DNA of 64,000 bases from Leishmania mexicana MHOM/GT/2001/U1103 (GCF_000234665.1 NC_018324.1:1608942-1672941), one strand, 5' to 3'; counted from the stretch's first letter, positions 12,301-23,438 are shown. Numbers and translations are program-made. The notes: a model not told the origin generated them from the letters alone.

Positions 12301-14258
12301 GCACCATCTCGGTCGGATCGCTGCAGACGTGTATGAGCCACTGTGTCACTCACAGGTACATGTACACCACCCTCGCGACGTGCGTCGAGGCGGTGGAGCG
12401 GATGCACAGGTGCGCTTCGGTCACTGCTTCCACGCCGACGCTGGCCCCTTTTTCACAGTTGCGACGTGCTCTGGAGGAGCTCCAGGTGGATGCGCTACTG
12501 GCGAGCGCTTTCGCCAGGGTTTCGGGGGGTGATATCGCGAGCTGCTTCCATGATGTGCAGACTGCGCTCGACCTTATAGCACGCCACAAATGCCTGCCAT
12601 CATACGCAGAGCTGTTGCAGGTGATTCTTAGCCACATTGTCGAAGTTGCTTGCGCGTCGCAGGCGAGCATGAATGCGCTGCTGCGCGCCACCACGATTGG
12701 CGCAGCGCAGCTCGAGGAGTCGCTGATTCTGCGTTGGTACAACTACATTGCGCGCCTGCCGACCAAGAGTGCTACGGAGGCGACCGAGGCGCTGCGATAC
12801 CGTGCCATCATGGGTTTGCATCGCTATTTGATGAACCGCCACGACTACGCCCAGTGCGCACGGCTCATGTCGAGCCTGGCCACGCTCATCCGCTGCTCGC
12901 CGCTGCGCCGCAGCGCGTCAGCCGGGATCTCGGTGAGCGAGCTGGCCGGGCTTGCGCTGCACGCGGCGGAAATGATCGCTCCTTCTGCGCCTATGCCAGA
13001 GACGGCAGGTGGCGAGCAGGGTGAGACCAGTCAGGCTGCTCCCCAAGGCGCGTCCCACGACCCGGCGCTTATGGTGGGCTCGCCGTTGTCGCTAGGGTAT
13101 TCATGGCAGCCGTCAGCCTCGGCATCTCCAGCTCCTTTTGACCTCAATTCGGCCACTCTCGGTGCGACGGCGCGTGGCCCTCGCTGGCTGACGCGCGCAG
13201 ACATTCCCTGTTTGCGCCGCCGCCTGTACCAGGCCCACTGCGAGCGTCAGCTGTGGCGTCGTGGCTGCACGCTGGACTGCACTGACCTGTGGGTCGAGGG
13301 TGCGCCAGCGGACGCCTACCAGGCCGGCGTGGAGAAGCTTGTGGCCGCACTCATGCAGGCACGCCTTTGGCCACAGGCCTTTCGCTTTGCATGCCTGTCG
13401 GCTGTATACGACCCCTGCACGGTGCTGGCCGAGTGGGCGGTGAACCTGCTGCGCGCTCCGCGAGAGTACGGCAGCGATGACATCGCTGCGGCTGAGGCCG
13501 CGCACGCTGACCTGACCACGGAGTGGACTGAGCTCATCGGCTACTGCGGGGAAATCTCTAACCTCGAGAACCAGTTCTACGCGTACGTGCGCACCGTCAC
13601 CGCGGCGTTGACGTTCGCCTACTCGCAAGTACCAACAGCGCTGCTTGAGGCTCATCGGGCGGCTGACGCTTACACTGCCATGACGACGCTGTTCCATGTC
13701 GCGCTGATGCTGCGCAGGCAGGTGGAAGCGGTTGAACTGGGGCAGCAGCGCAACGAGGAGGACGGAGAGGACAAAGAGGATGCAGATGAGTTCTCGTCGT
13801 CTTCCTCGAACCGCGAGGCGGGGCGCACTGCTGCCGACCACGACGCAGAGAAACGAGACGAGATGTCCCTAGAGGACATACGATGCAACGTGTGGCGGGC
13901 CTGGTGCGCGTCAGCGCGAATTGGTATTGACATGGTCGCTGAGCGTCAGCCGCGCCCTGCTGCTGCTGCTTTGTACGGGCGAACTGTCGGCACAATGAGG
14001 GGTGCTGGCGATGTCGTGGCGGAGGAGGATGCGGCCCAGATACATTCTGATGTCGTCGTGGCCGGAACCGTGTCAACTGCCTCGTCGGCCGCGCGCAGGA
14101 CGTTTTCTGCTTTCACGGCTGGCGCGCTTGATCCGATGGCGGTGTGCGCGAGCGAGCTGCTGAGGATTCCAGCCTATCGTGCTTCCCTCAACCTGGTCGC
14201 GCGAGGTGAGGCGACGGTGCGTCAGTTCCAGGACCTCATGGGGCGACCTTGTAGCTGA
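9371..14258 (+). CDS. Large beta-propeller/alpha-solenoid-like protein, possible nucleoporin scaffold; gap inside
   Basis: The reading frame opens at ATG 9371 and stays open for about 608 codons to the N gap at 11197. After the gap a different frame is open for 986 codons from 11298 to TGA 14258. The two halves are compatible with one gene of about 1,600 residues if the true gap length is a multiple of three; with 100 N the frame appears broken. The first half is rich in short beta-like segments and small residues, as in a propeller. The second half is leucine- and alanine-rich helices with many paired helical segments. This order, propeller then helical solenoid, is the layout of scaffold nucleoporins such as Nup160/Nup120 or Nup133. 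I recognise the architecture rather than a diagnostic motif, so the identity is tentative. There is an acidic low-complexity insert near 13740-13870. No membrane segment or signal peptide. Confidence 0.7.
11197..11296. other. Assembly gap of 100 N inside the 9371 gene
   Basis: The gap interrupts coding sequence, and the reading frame differs on its two sides. A true length divisible by three would restore one continuous frame. Confidence 0.98.
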
Positions 14259-15929
14259 CGGCTTGACTGCGGCTGCTGAGTGCTAAGCCAAAACAAAACA
14301 AAGGAGATGGCTTTCGCGGCTGCCATCAGTGCGAGGATACACCTTGCAGCGGTGAAAGGGAAGAGTGCGGGGACGTGCTTCTCCACCGTCCCACCTGCCC
14401 TTGAGACTCTCTCAGGCTCGAATTCGTCGATGAAGCTTGGCCTCGTCGCTGTCATAACACGGGTAGTTTACATATGCGCGTCTGTGTCGTGTGTGTCTGT
14501 GTGTGAAGCAGTTTTCGGGAAGGCTGAGCGTGCGGAGGAAGGAGCGACGCATCCTTTCCTCGCCACTATCACAGAGCACACTCCCCCCTTCTTGTTTCCC
14601 TAGGCTGTCTGACTTTTTTTAAATACTCCTTTTGCGTTCCTTGTTTGTTTCTTGACCATAATTTATATAGAGATCGGTTGTCTGTTTCTGTGTGTGTGTG
14701 TGTGTGTGCGTGCACGTGGCGATTGACGACTGGAATGACACTTCTGGTGTCACAGTGCGCATGTGCTGACGTACATCCTCCTGTGGTTGATTGGCCTTTT
14801 CTTCTTCCAGTGTCTTTTTCTTTTGCTTTCGGTTTAACATCGGAATAGCGGCAACTCATCCGTAGGACATAGCGAGCCGTGATGCCAAGTATGTGTAAGC
14901 GTAAGTGTGAGTTGAGTGCGCCATCCTTGCACACGCCGTGTCTCAGTGAGAGCACAACTGATCATTTGACTTCGCTGTGCCATGCCACTGCGTGTGAACG
15001 CCTGCTCGCGCGGGGAGGCAGCCTGGCATCACTCTAGCCCTCCCAGGCTTCCATGTGCCTCTCTATCTCTCGCCGTCCATCTCCATGTTGCGGCTTCACG
15101 GGCCAATGCTTCGTGGGCGCGGTTTTTCCCACCTGCTCGGACACAAATGTACACAGACATGTGCGCGCACGTCCGAGCTCTCATCGACTGCTTATGTTTC
15201 CTTTCACCTTCCCTCGATTCTCGTTCGGCAATGATCTGCTCTTTGCATGTGCGTGCGGGTTGACTGCGCAACGTGCAACGGACACTGCTTGCATCTCTCT
15301 TTCATGCACCCGCCGACACCCACACAGAGACAAGCAAACGAATTGTCTGTCATTTCAGGGGGAGCGTCAGTGAACATCGGTCGCAGCTCTTCCTTCTACC
15401 TCCAGTGGAACGCAGAGCATCATACATTTCTGCAGAGGCACGCGAGCACACTAGAGGACTTGTCGGTGGGCGCGTGGCTAATAGCGTTCAAGAACAACAA
15501 GCTTACCGACACACACACACACAGGCAATTGCACACGCCCTTTAGCCGCTAGCTTCCTGGACAAGAACGAGAGAAAAAAGAGATCGACTCGTGGGTGGAT
15601 GTGCGCTGCACTCTCCGTCTTGTCGTCTCTACGCTATACTCAGAGAGGCTGCTCTGCTGGTGCCCGTTGCCGTTGCAGTCACCAGCATCTGGTTGGCGAC
15701 TTGATTGGTTCACAGCCGTTGATTTTAGGGCTCAGTATCGCTCCTCGCACACGTGTGCCTCTCTTTGCTTGCGTCGCTGACGCTTTCCTTTCTGCCCTCA
15801 TCTTCTCACGTCTCCCCTGCGTAGAGGGACAGTGCACCCGAGTGTTCACCTGCGCGGTGGCGTTTTCCACCCCTGCCTTATTGTTTCTCTCCTTCGCACT
15901 TTTCCCAGTTTAGCTGGACGGGCGCAGAC
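14259..15929. other. Intergenic region
   Basis: Spacer with a TG microsatellite at about 14689-14708 and CA-rich DNA at about 15510-15522. The 15000-15480 part is less pyrimidine-biased than its surroundings, but no convincing gene or repeat unit was recognised. Confidence 0.6.
15862..15908 (+). promoter_or_regulatory. Strong candidate trans-splice acceptor for CRNKL1
   Basis: The pyrimidine-rich tract ends in cacttttcccag with AG at 15907-15908, only 21 bases before ATG 15930. A very short 5' UTR is predicted, and this supports 15930 as the start. Confidence 0.65.
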
Positions 15930-18395
15930 ATGAAGCGCTCTCGCCAGGATAATCGCCACCTCGGCCCCGCGGCGGCGGCCATGCGCCGCCGCGACGTGTA
16001 CCGAGACGGTCGTCAAGCGGAGGAGCAGGTGAACATTCAGAAGCTTTTCCGGGACGCTGTGGCGATGCAAAAGTTCCACTCCCCGAACCAGTCTGGCGCC
16101 GGGGCCCGGGTGATGATTCACAGCCGAGAGGAACTTGCCTTGTATCGCCAGAAGCGGCGCGCTGAGCTGGAGGAGAGTGTGCGGCGCGGGTTTAAGGCGA
16201 TCGGCAACTGGATCCGCTACGCACGTTGGGAGGCGCAGCAGCGTGACTTTGACCGCATGCGGGCCGTCATGGAGCGCGCGGTTCCCGTGCACGGCGAGAA
16301 TGCAAACCTTTGGCGGGACTACGCGGAGCTGGAGGAGTCCAACGGGTTCACAGAACATGCTCGCCAAGTGTGGAGCCGCGGCGTGACGGCGCTGCCGTCG
16401 AGTGTGGACTTGTGGGTAAAGTACCTCGCCATGGAGCAGGCAGCGGGCCAGGACCAGCGGGTGCGAGACGTCTTTCATCGATGGCTTGCCGGGGACGCGG
16501 TGCCGCCGTGCGCATACGCGCTTGCCGCCCTCTACGAGGCGCAGCAGCGGCGCCAGGCAGGGTGCCGCGACATCCTTCGCCGCTGCGTCGAGCGCTTCAA
16601 CACACCGGCGAGCTGGCTGCTCTACGGAGCCACAGAACAGCAGGTTTTCTGCGATCACGAGCGGGCCGTCAGGGTACTTGAAACAGCCATGCAGGCACTT
16701 CCCGACGAGGATCTTTGGGGGCTGGAGGAGTGTCGCGTGCCGCTTGCGTTGGCGGAGGCGCACATCGCCGCCGGCAACGTCGTTCAGGCGCGCAATACCT
16801 TCCACAACGCACTCGAGCACGTGGGTGACCACGCACGGTTATTGGAGAAGGTGCTGGCGTCCTACAGTCGATTTGAACGCCTGTACGGGGACGGTGCGCA
16901 CGCTGGGCAGGTAGGGCGACTGCGCACCATTCAGTTGTACGAGGAGCGCCTCCGCAAGAATACGAGTGACTTTGACGCCTATCTCATGGTGTACTCGCTC
17001 TACCGCGACCAAGAGCGTGAGAGTCGACTGCGCACAAGCACCAAAATGCCGGAAGCGGTGGTGGGCGGAAACGCTGCACCGGCGTCGACAGCCCTTGTCA
17101 CCTCTCCAGCCGCTCCCGCCTCTCCGTCGCGGCAGGTGCTTGAGCGCGCGCTCCAGATTCCTGCCCACGATCCTTATAGCGCCCAGCAACGTGCTGTGCT
17201 GGTCATGGAGTATGCACGCGCCTGTGAGACGGACGGCGAGGTGGATGCGGCACGGCGCACTCTCGCGCAGGAAATCAAGAACTTTCCCTTTGACGCGGCC
17301 CTATGCCCGCGGCTGTGGGTGGAGGCGGCGGCGATGGAGGAGCGCCAGGGCGCCATCACACAGGCGCGCCGGCTTCTCCGCGCCGGGTCGTTGGTTACGA
17401 AGGATGTGCGTCTCTTTGAAGAGACAATCCAGTTTGAGGAGCGACAGCGGGACGCTGCAATCGAGGCAATGCACGCCGCAGCACACGAGACCACGCCGCC
17501 GTCGGCGCGGGAGGTGGAGGAAGCATGCGCGCCGTACGTGGGGGAGTTACGCACAGATTACCAGAACGCCATCCAGGCCTTCCCGTTCGACGTGCAGTGG
17601 TGGCTCCGATACGCGAAGCTGGAGGAGCAGCACCAGGAGATCCTCCGTGCCGACGCGCTGTATGGCGCCTGCATCTGTACCTTCAATGAGGAAGCTGAAC
17701 GGGTTCGGTCCTTTGCGCAGCGCTACGACCTTCTCGGTCATGTGGACACCGCCTGGGCACACCGCATTCATCTCCACGCGCGGCGCGCGCGTGCTCTGCA
17801 GCGACAGGCGTCGCGGCGCAAGGGGAATGCCGCAGGCGCAGAGACGGCTCGGGCCGAGCTGGCGACGCTGCAGGAGGAGCTGCTGCACTTGTACGCGACT
17901 CTACTGCAGGACGTCTGGAACGCTTACCGGCACGAGGCGGTGGCGTGGTTTTCGCGGTACTTTGAGGCAGGTGAAGGCAGCGGTTCTGGTGTCCTCGCTG
18001 GTGCCGCGCCAAAGACGTTGCCCTCATCCCTCACTCCTGCTACGGCGCGCTGGTCGGAGGCCGTGGAGGCGGTGGGGGGGTATATGGAGCGAATGAGTGC
18101 TATCAAGGCTGGCCAGGGTGCACAAGAGGGTGCCACAGCGGCTCTTCGTGCGATCCTCAAGTCAATGGTTGAAGCGGAGCGTCACACGATTCGTCGGTCC
18201 CTTGGTTGGACAGAGCAGACAACGCAGTTTGACGCCGTGCAGAGGGCACGCGAATGGGGTGAGCTGCTGCTGTCGCCGCTACTCGAGGAGTGGAGCAAGT
18301 TTGAGCTCACCCATGGCGGGTCACTGGAGGCTGTTGCGGCAGCTATGGAGAAACCGGTGAAGCGCCGCACACGCCTCTTCAAGGCACGGCCGTAG
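15930..18395 (+). CDS. CRNKL1: Crooked-neck-like pre-mRNA splicing factor (CRNKL1/Clf1/Syf3), HAT-repeat protein
   Basis: 821 residues. The N-terminal region (QIQ-like LFRDA segment followed by REELALYRQKRRAELEESVR) and the first repeats (NWIRYARWE at residue 93, then LWRDYAELEE near 127 and LWVKYLAMEQ) match the beginning of Crooked-neck/Clf1/CRNKL1. Many half-a-TPR (HAT) helical repeats of about 34 residues continue to beyond residue 560 (WWLRYAKLEEQ). The C-terminal third is less repetitive and ends in a basic tail, KRRTRLFK. In other eukaryotes this protein belongs to the Prp19-associated complex, scaffolds the spliceosome and is needed for its activation. In trypanosomatids it should act in the nucleus, mainly in spliced-leader trans-splicing. 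The length is within the family range (yeast about 690, human isoforms up to about 850). Another HAT protein, such as Syf1, is less likely because the N-terminal motif is specific. Confidence 0.88.
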   Translation: MKRSRQDNRHLGPAAAAMRRRDVYRDGRQAEEQVNIQKLFRDAVAMQKFHSPNQSGAGARVMIHSREELALYRQKRRAELEESVRRGFKAIGNWIRYARWEAQQRDFDRMRAVMERAVPVHGENANLWRDYAELEESNGFTEHARQVWSRGVTALPSSVDLWVKYLAMEQAAGQDQRVRDVFHRWLAGDAVPPCAYALAALYEAQQRRQAGCRDILRRCVERFNTPASWLLYGATEQQVFCDHERAVRVLETAMQALPDEDLWGLEECRVPLALAEAHIAAGNVVQARNTFHNALEHVGDHARLLEKVLASYSRFERLYGDGAHAGQVGRLRTIQLYEERLRKNTSDFDAYLMVYSLYRDQERESRLRTSTKMPEAVVGGNAAPASTALVTSPAAPASPSRQVLERALQIPAHDPYSAQQRAVLVMEYARACETDGEVDAARRTLAQEIKNFPFDAALCPRLWVEAAAMEERQGAITQARRLLRAGSLVTKDVRLFEETIQFEERQRDAAIEAMHAAAHETTPPSAREVEEACAPYVGELRTDYQNAIQAFPFDVQWWLRYAKLEEQHQEILRADALYGACICTFNEEAERVRSFAQRYDLLGHVDTAWAHRIHLHARRARALQRQASRRKGNAAGAETARAELATLQEELLHLYATLLQDVWNAYRHEAVAWFSRYFEAGEGSGSGVLAGAAPKTLPSSLTPATARWSEAVEAVGGYMERMSAIKAGQGAQEGATAALRAILKSMVEAERHTIRRSLGWTEQTTQFDAVQRAREWGELLLSPLLEEWSKFELTHGGSLEAVAAAMEKPVKRRTRLFKARP

Positions 18396-19766
18396 CCGAA
18401 GCGCCAAGGCGAGAGAGAGAGGGATGGCGGGGTGGGGATGGGCTGGTGCACGTTTGTTAATGCCACAGTTTACACTCAACAGTCGCGTCTGCGTCGACTG
18501 CTGAACGTGTTGACTTGTGCGCGTATAGGTGTGCCATGTTGTTTAGTGACTCGGCTCGCAGCAAATGAGTCAGCGTCGTCGTGTGGCTGCACCGCCATTA
18601 TACGTGCTGGTGAGTGGGTCAGAGGTTCCTTAAATACCGATACGGAGACACACACACCCACACACACAAAGAAATCTGACACCGCTTGATCGTGCTGTTT
18701 TCGGTCGGGTATTGATCGACAGCCACCATCACTGCTCCCATGGTTCCCCGACGCTTGTCGGTGGGTGGCCATGTGAAGCGGCTCCTCTTCAGTTTACTGG
18801 TTCTTCTGTGGGCTCGCTTCGCAACAGCCTGCCGTCACATGGCGGGGGCCAGTTGCTATTTTCATGGAGGCAAACGTCGCTGCGTCAGGACCACCGTCGT
18901 CAGCGGACGAGAGAGAAGGAAACGGTCGCAGGCGCCTGGGCTTATGTGTGTCCACTACTTCACCTTTACTGGTTCTCTCTTCCCTCACTGTCTCGTGTGT
19001 ACGTGTGTGTGGGTGAGTGCGTATACGTCCCTCCCCATTTCACTCCCGAAAACACCAGGTGCCCCAGTCTACTCGTTAGTGTTCATTTATCTCTTCGCTG
19101 CAGCGAGCAGAGTGTGTGCCGCAGCGAGAACTGGACAGAGGTGCTGGCGGATACCTCTTTGTGCTGTGGTTTCCAGCTCGTTTGCCCAGTCAGAGGAGCC
19201 TACATGCATGCGTTTGTGCGGTGTGGCTTCTAGCCCTGCCTCCCTTTCTGGTTCTCCCACTGTACGCGTCTTCGAACGTGCGACCAGAGGGACGATCCCC
19301 TTTTTTATCCCCCTGCCGCACCTTTCTGTGTTCTCTCCTGGGCAAGTACTGCGCTTTGACCTTGTAGACCTCTTCCTCGTCGTTCCTTTAGTTTTTTTCT
19401 TTTATTTTGGTGTCTTTGCTGTGTCATCACCGCCTTCACACCCCCATCTCTCCCTCTCACTCTCTCTCCTCCTTCTGTCTGTGTGTGTGTATGTGAAAGC
19501 CTTCTACTGTTGATGTCCTTTTTTTTTGTGTGTGTGTGTCTTCGTTTTCTGTTTCGCTTTGTTGCCCCCTCCCCCCTTCCCCCGCATCTCTGTACCACTC
19601 CCCCTCCCCTTCCCGTCTTTTACGTTAGCTAGCATTCCGTGTCTCGTTAGCGTCCTCGCTGCCGCACATCAACGCGACGCCTTCTCTCCTCCTAGCAGCG
19701 CCTCCGACGTATCTGCATTTGCCTTCCTCTGTTTTTCTCTCAGCCTATCCACACCTGCCAACAGAA
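18396..19766. other. Intergenic region
   Basis: Spacer with CA-rich DNA near 18649-18668 and long CT/T tracts from 19380 to 19740. A 257-codon open frame runs through 18740-19513, but its product is a Cys/Leu/Ser/Phe-rich translation of pyrimidine-rich DNA, so it is not called. Confidence 0.6.
19722..19743 (+). promoter_or_regulatory. Candidate trans-splice acceptor that fixes the start at 19767
   Basis: The tract ccttcctctgtttttctctc is followed at once by AG at 19742-19743. A spliced leader added here would remove the upstream in-frame ATG at 19719 and leave ATG 19767 as the first start, with a 23-base 5' UTR. Confidence 0.6.
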
Positions 19767-22700
19767 ATGGAGCGGACGATGAGTGAGCTGGTGCCGCAGC
19801 ACGGCCCCACGCCGCACATGGGCCTGCTGCGATGCCAGATGGAGCGTCGTGGCCGGCACAGCCTCAAAGGCTACAAGAAGCGCTTCTGGGTTGTGGATGA
19901 GCGCAACGGCTGGCTAGAGGTGTACAAGAATGATCAGGAGCACGTGCCCATAGAGGTGTTTCGCGCCGCCGATATCCGCAACGTCATCTACTCCGATGAT
20001 AAGCAGAACCGCTTCTTCATGATGTTGGTGCAGACACGCGGGCCGCGCGACATCAAGTTTCGCATGGGCAGCTTTGAGGAACGTGAGTCCTGGTCCAAGG
20101 CGATTACGCATATAATGGATGTCTACTCCGCCATCAACAAGCACAAGAACGTACTGGGGATGGTGCTGCGGCGTGCTAAAACCGTGTCGGAAGCCCTCGG
20201 AGTCAACATCTCCATTGACAGCGGACGCCTGCTCGCTGAGGTACCGGAGGACTTGCTGCAGTACGTTGCCGAGGCTGTCGACATTGCCTTGGTGAGCGTC
20301 ACGGCGATTGTGCGCTCCTTCAGTGAGGAAGGAGCGGACATGCCGCGCAGCTACATCCTCTATGTGCACGCTATCACGGAAGAGCAGTCACCGTACCAGC
20401 AAAAGGAAACGAAGTATAGCCCAGAAGGGCGGACCATGACTATAAACGTGTGTCTTCTCCGAGTCAAGTCCGAGCGGGTCAGCTTTGTCGTGACGCAGCC
20501 GGATGAGGTGTTTCGGCTGGTGCAATCAAGCGTCTTTCGAAATCCTGTCATCGAGGGCTGGATCGAGAGTGAGCCTAAATGCGCGCAGGCGTGCGCTGCC
20601 ATTCAGGACTACCTCGAGCTGCCAGCGGGGCGGAGCAGTTGGATCACGTTTCAATGGGGTCAGCACGTGAGCGACAGCGCCAAGGTAGAGGCCTTTCTGC
20701 AGAGATTCGTGACCGCCACCTTCTTCAAGCGCGCTCTGCAGAGCGTCAGGGATGCAGTGGTACGTGTGGAGCGGCTGATCGCTGACACGAATGCACAGGC
20801 GACTGCCAAGAACTTTACGGGGGGCTTCCTTGGTGCTTCAGTGCGCGACGGCGGCTGCTCATCGCCGTTCAGCGAGCGACGTCAGATGACAACTCCTGGC
20901 ATGCCCGTGCAGTCGGACAGCATCATTTTCAACAACAGCACTGCAGCAATGAGCGTGGCAGGCAGTGGCCTCCACACTCGCCAGCCCACGACCCCCCTTA
21001 TGATAAATAACGCTGCGGGTGGCGGCTCCGACGCCGCGCTTGCCATTCGGCTTATCCGTGAGAATGTGGCAGGGTTGTGCATTCAGCTGGAGAAACGCGT
21101 CGTCGAGAAGGGTACTGCGCCGCCGCATATTGTCACGCTGCACGCATCCGAGTACGAGCAGCATTGCCGGCCCGCGTTCCTGCTGGTGGCCAAGTGCCGC
21201 CGCGTCTTGCCTCGCAAGCACCACATGACGAACGATGTGTTAAGTGACGAGCTCTACGAGGTGGCCTACAATGCCTTTCTGCAGCAGCAGCTCAGCGTGC
21301 TGCGGACCGAGCTGAACGGCATCTTTCACAAACAGGTGAAGGTGGTCATCATGTGGGATCTCCTCTTTCGCGCCGCCGCAGGCCTGAAGACGCCGGTTAA
21401 TGCGGAGGAGTTGCCGCACCTTTTGCGGTACGTGAAAGATGTTTGCCTGTCGAGGTTACAGCACGTTGCTCAGGTGCTGCGTCATGCTCGCTCCGACGTC
21501 CCCGGGCACGTGGAGGACCACAGCTACCTGTACAACGCTTTCTGCAGCTGCGTCGGGACCGTTGTGGTCAACTTCTTGCCGTATACGGTGAGCAGTGACG
21601 CGAACGTCTTTGAGCCAAACTTGCAGGCTGGCGTACTGACCGATACGCTCTACTGCACCAAGGAGGAGTCGATGCCAAGCTTGATGGCGGCTCTCGGCCA
21701 CGCCCACCGGGGCAGCGCCAGCAAGACGACGCGGGTCTCGCTGATGGGAACGGGTTTTCATGGCGTTCTTCTGTATGCGGCGGAGGCAAAGCTGGGGGCG
21801 TGGTGCGAGAGCTTCTTCTCCGACCCTGAGAACGCGATTCCAGGCCCGCGGCGCCAACTTGTGGAGGACGAGTTCGACAGCGACACGGATGGCGCGTCGG
21901 TCGGGATGCTGCAGGACCCCGACTTCGGCGAAGCGGTCGCCTACGAGCGGAGCGCTGAGATTCGGCCGCTGACGATGCAGCGAGTCGTGAACGCAATCTA
22001 CGACTCGCAGCGCCACGCGCCGGTGGATCTAAAGATCGGCTCCGAAGACATCATACGCGCCATCCACGCCTTCGTCTCGGCCTTCGGGGATGACAAGCGA
22101 CCCAGCAAGCATGATGTAGCGCGCGTCCTCATCATCAATCTTCAGCGTCTGCGCCAAATGTACGTGCGCGCCGTGGATGACGAGACAACGTCGCTGCTGA
22201 CGTTTGAGCAAGCGTGCCAGCTCCTGCGCGACTTCTGCGAGTACGAAACAAATGAGCAGTACATTGATGCGGCGCTGCACGAAGTGCCTAGGCTGGGGTC
22301 GGAGCCAGCGTCGCCGCAGGAGGAGCAGGAAAGATCCTACAGAGAGTCGCACGAGCCGGCGGGAGCGGCGAAAGAGGAGGTGCATGCTGACGTGAGTGAC
22401 AGCGGCAACCCTCTAGAGGAGAATAATGTATATCCGCACAGCCCCCGCCCCTGCGCCATGAACGAGGCCAGCTTGAGTGTCATGAGTAATGGCACCACGA
22501 ACGGCGCCGAGGTGACGAGGCGCGGCAACAGGCGCCGGTCCTTGTCGCGACGGCGGCTACAGAGCAACAGCAAGCGAGCCAGCACCATCGCCGCTTCCCG
22601 CACCGTGGAAAGCCCATCAGCCCCGTCAGCTGTGGTGACACCAGCGGTGACGTGCAACCATAGCGAGCCGCATATCCGCGCTCCCTCCACAACGTCCGAT

Positions 22701-23438
22701 GCCTTCGACTTCGCCTCTGTCACAGAAGTAGCGCTGACGGTGTTGCTGCCGCGCGAGGCCCGCCTGGCTCGTCTCGCGTGGCGTGTGGGGTTTGTCTTTG
22801 GCCTTGAGAACACCGGCAAGTCGCTTATCATCAACTCCATGCGCGGCATCGCCAGACCGACGGTAGCGACGGTGGGCCTCTCCCAGCAAGTCGTCGCCTT
22901 CGATGAGTGGGTGTGGGCTCTGAATGAACTTGGCGGTCGAGAGAGCTTTCGAAAGAACTGGCGCTACTACGCACTCCGAATCGACACCGTCCACTTCCTT
23001 ATGTTCGTTCTCGACGTTCTCAACGGACAAGCGCTGGACGAAGCGCGGCAGTACCTGAAGGAGGTCACCAGCCACTATCACGATGTTCCGCTGCTCGTCA
23101 TCTTCAACAATTTCCGTGAGGGGCACCGCCGCTTTGACATTCGCGAGTTCGAGGCCCTTATCCATCTCGATAAGCTGCGGAGGCGGCACGGTGCCGAGGT
23201 TCTCTCTTGCGTATGCGACATAACAGTGGTGCACTCAAAGAACAGACAGCTCCCGCAAAAATTGAGCTCCACGCTACGCACACTCTCGAGCCTCCTCATA
23301 GCCCGCTCAAAGAGCGAGAATGGCGGTGACGGGGGAGCACCACCGACTCCGAAGACGACCACTTCCTTTTCCGCGAGTGTGGTAGGCGGTGCGGCTGGCG
23401 CTGCGGCAGCGGGTGCTGCTGTAGTGCACTCGACGTGA
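19767..23438 (+). CDS. PH domain protein with C-terminal ARF-like GTPase fold
   Basis: 1,223 residues from ATG 19767; the in-frame ATG at 19719 would lie upstream of the predicted splice site. Residues 18-117 form a clear pleckstrin-homology domain (KGYKKRFWVVDE, ending in a tryptophan-containing helix, ERESWSKAITHIMD), which usually binds phosphoinositides or proteins at membranes. The middle is largely helical with low-complexity Ser/Ala linkers. From about residue 990 the sequence follows the ARF/ARL fold: P-loop GLENTGKS at 1012-1019, a switch I with its Thr kept (ATVG), then NELGGR (1053-1058) where ARF has WDVGGQ, and NNFR (1114-1117) where ARF has NKxD. So the P-loop looks intact, but the catalytic Gln is Arg and the guanine-specificity motif is lost. 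It may be a pseudo-GTPase or bind nucleotide atypically. The tail is Ala/Gly-rich. I know of no named homologue with this domain order. Confidence 0.85.
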   Translation: MERTMSELVPQHGPTPHMGLLRCQMERRGRHSLKGYKKRFWVVDERNGWLEVYKNDQEHVPIEVFRAADIRNVIYSDDKQNRFFMMLVQTRGPRDIKFRMGSFEERESWSKAITHIMDVYSAINKHKNVLGMVLRRAKTVSEALGVNISIDSGRLLAEVPEDLLQYVAEAVDIALVSVTAIVRSFSEEGADMPRSYILYVHAITEEQSPYQQKETKYSPEGRTMTINVCLLRVKSERVSFVVTQPDEVFRLVQSSVFRNPVIEGWIESEPKCAQACAAIQDYLELPAGRSSWITFQWGQHVSDSAKVEAFLQRFVTATFFKRALQSVRDAVVRVERLIADTNAQATAKNFTGGFLGASVRDGGCSSPFSERRQMTTPGMPVQSDSIIFNNSTAAMSVAGSGLHTRQPTTPLMINNAAGGGSDAALAIRLIRENVAGLCIQLEKRVVEKGTAPPHIVTLHASEYEQHCRPAFLLVAKCRRVLPRKHHMTNDVLSDELYEVAYNAFLQQQLSVLRTELNGIFHKQVKVVIMWDLLFRAAAGLKTPVNAEELPHLLRYVKDVCLSRLQHVAQVLRHARSDVPGHVEDHSYLYNAFCSCVGTVVVNFLPYTVSSDANVFEPNLQAGVLTDTLYCTKEESMPSLMAALGHAHRGSASKTTRVSLMGTGFHGVLLYAAEAKLGAWCESFFSDPENAIPGPRRQLVEDEFDSDTDGASVGMLQDPDFGEAVAYERSAEIRPLTMQRVVNAIYDSQRHAPVDLKIGSEDIIRAIHAFVSAFGDDKRPSKHDVARVLIINLQRLRQMYVRAVDDETTSLLTFEQACQLLRDFCEYETNEQYIDAALHEVPRLGSEPASPQEEQERSYRESHEPAGAAKEEVHADVSDSGNPLEENNVYPHSPRPCAMNEASLSVMSNGTTNGAEVTRRGNRRRSLSRRRLQSNSKRASTIAASRTVESPSAPSAVVTPAVTCNHSEPHIRAPSTTSDAFDFASVTEVALTVLLPREARLARLAWRVGFVFGLENTGKSLIINSMRGIARPTVATVGLSQQVVAFDEWVWALNELGGRESFRKNWRYYALRIDTVHFLMFVLDVLNGQALDEARQYLKEVTSHYHDVPLLVIFNNFREGHRRFDIREFEALIHLDKLRRRHGAEVLSCVCDITVVHSKNRQLPQKLSSTLRTLSSLLIARSKSENGGDGGAPPTPKTTTSFSASVVGGAAGAAAAGAAVVHST

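Noticed and set aside
18740..19513. 257-codon + strand open frame
   Set aside because: Lies in pyrimidine-rich spacer; product is a biased Cys/Phe/Leu/Ser sequence with no motif, and it extends into the CT-rich tracts before the next gene.
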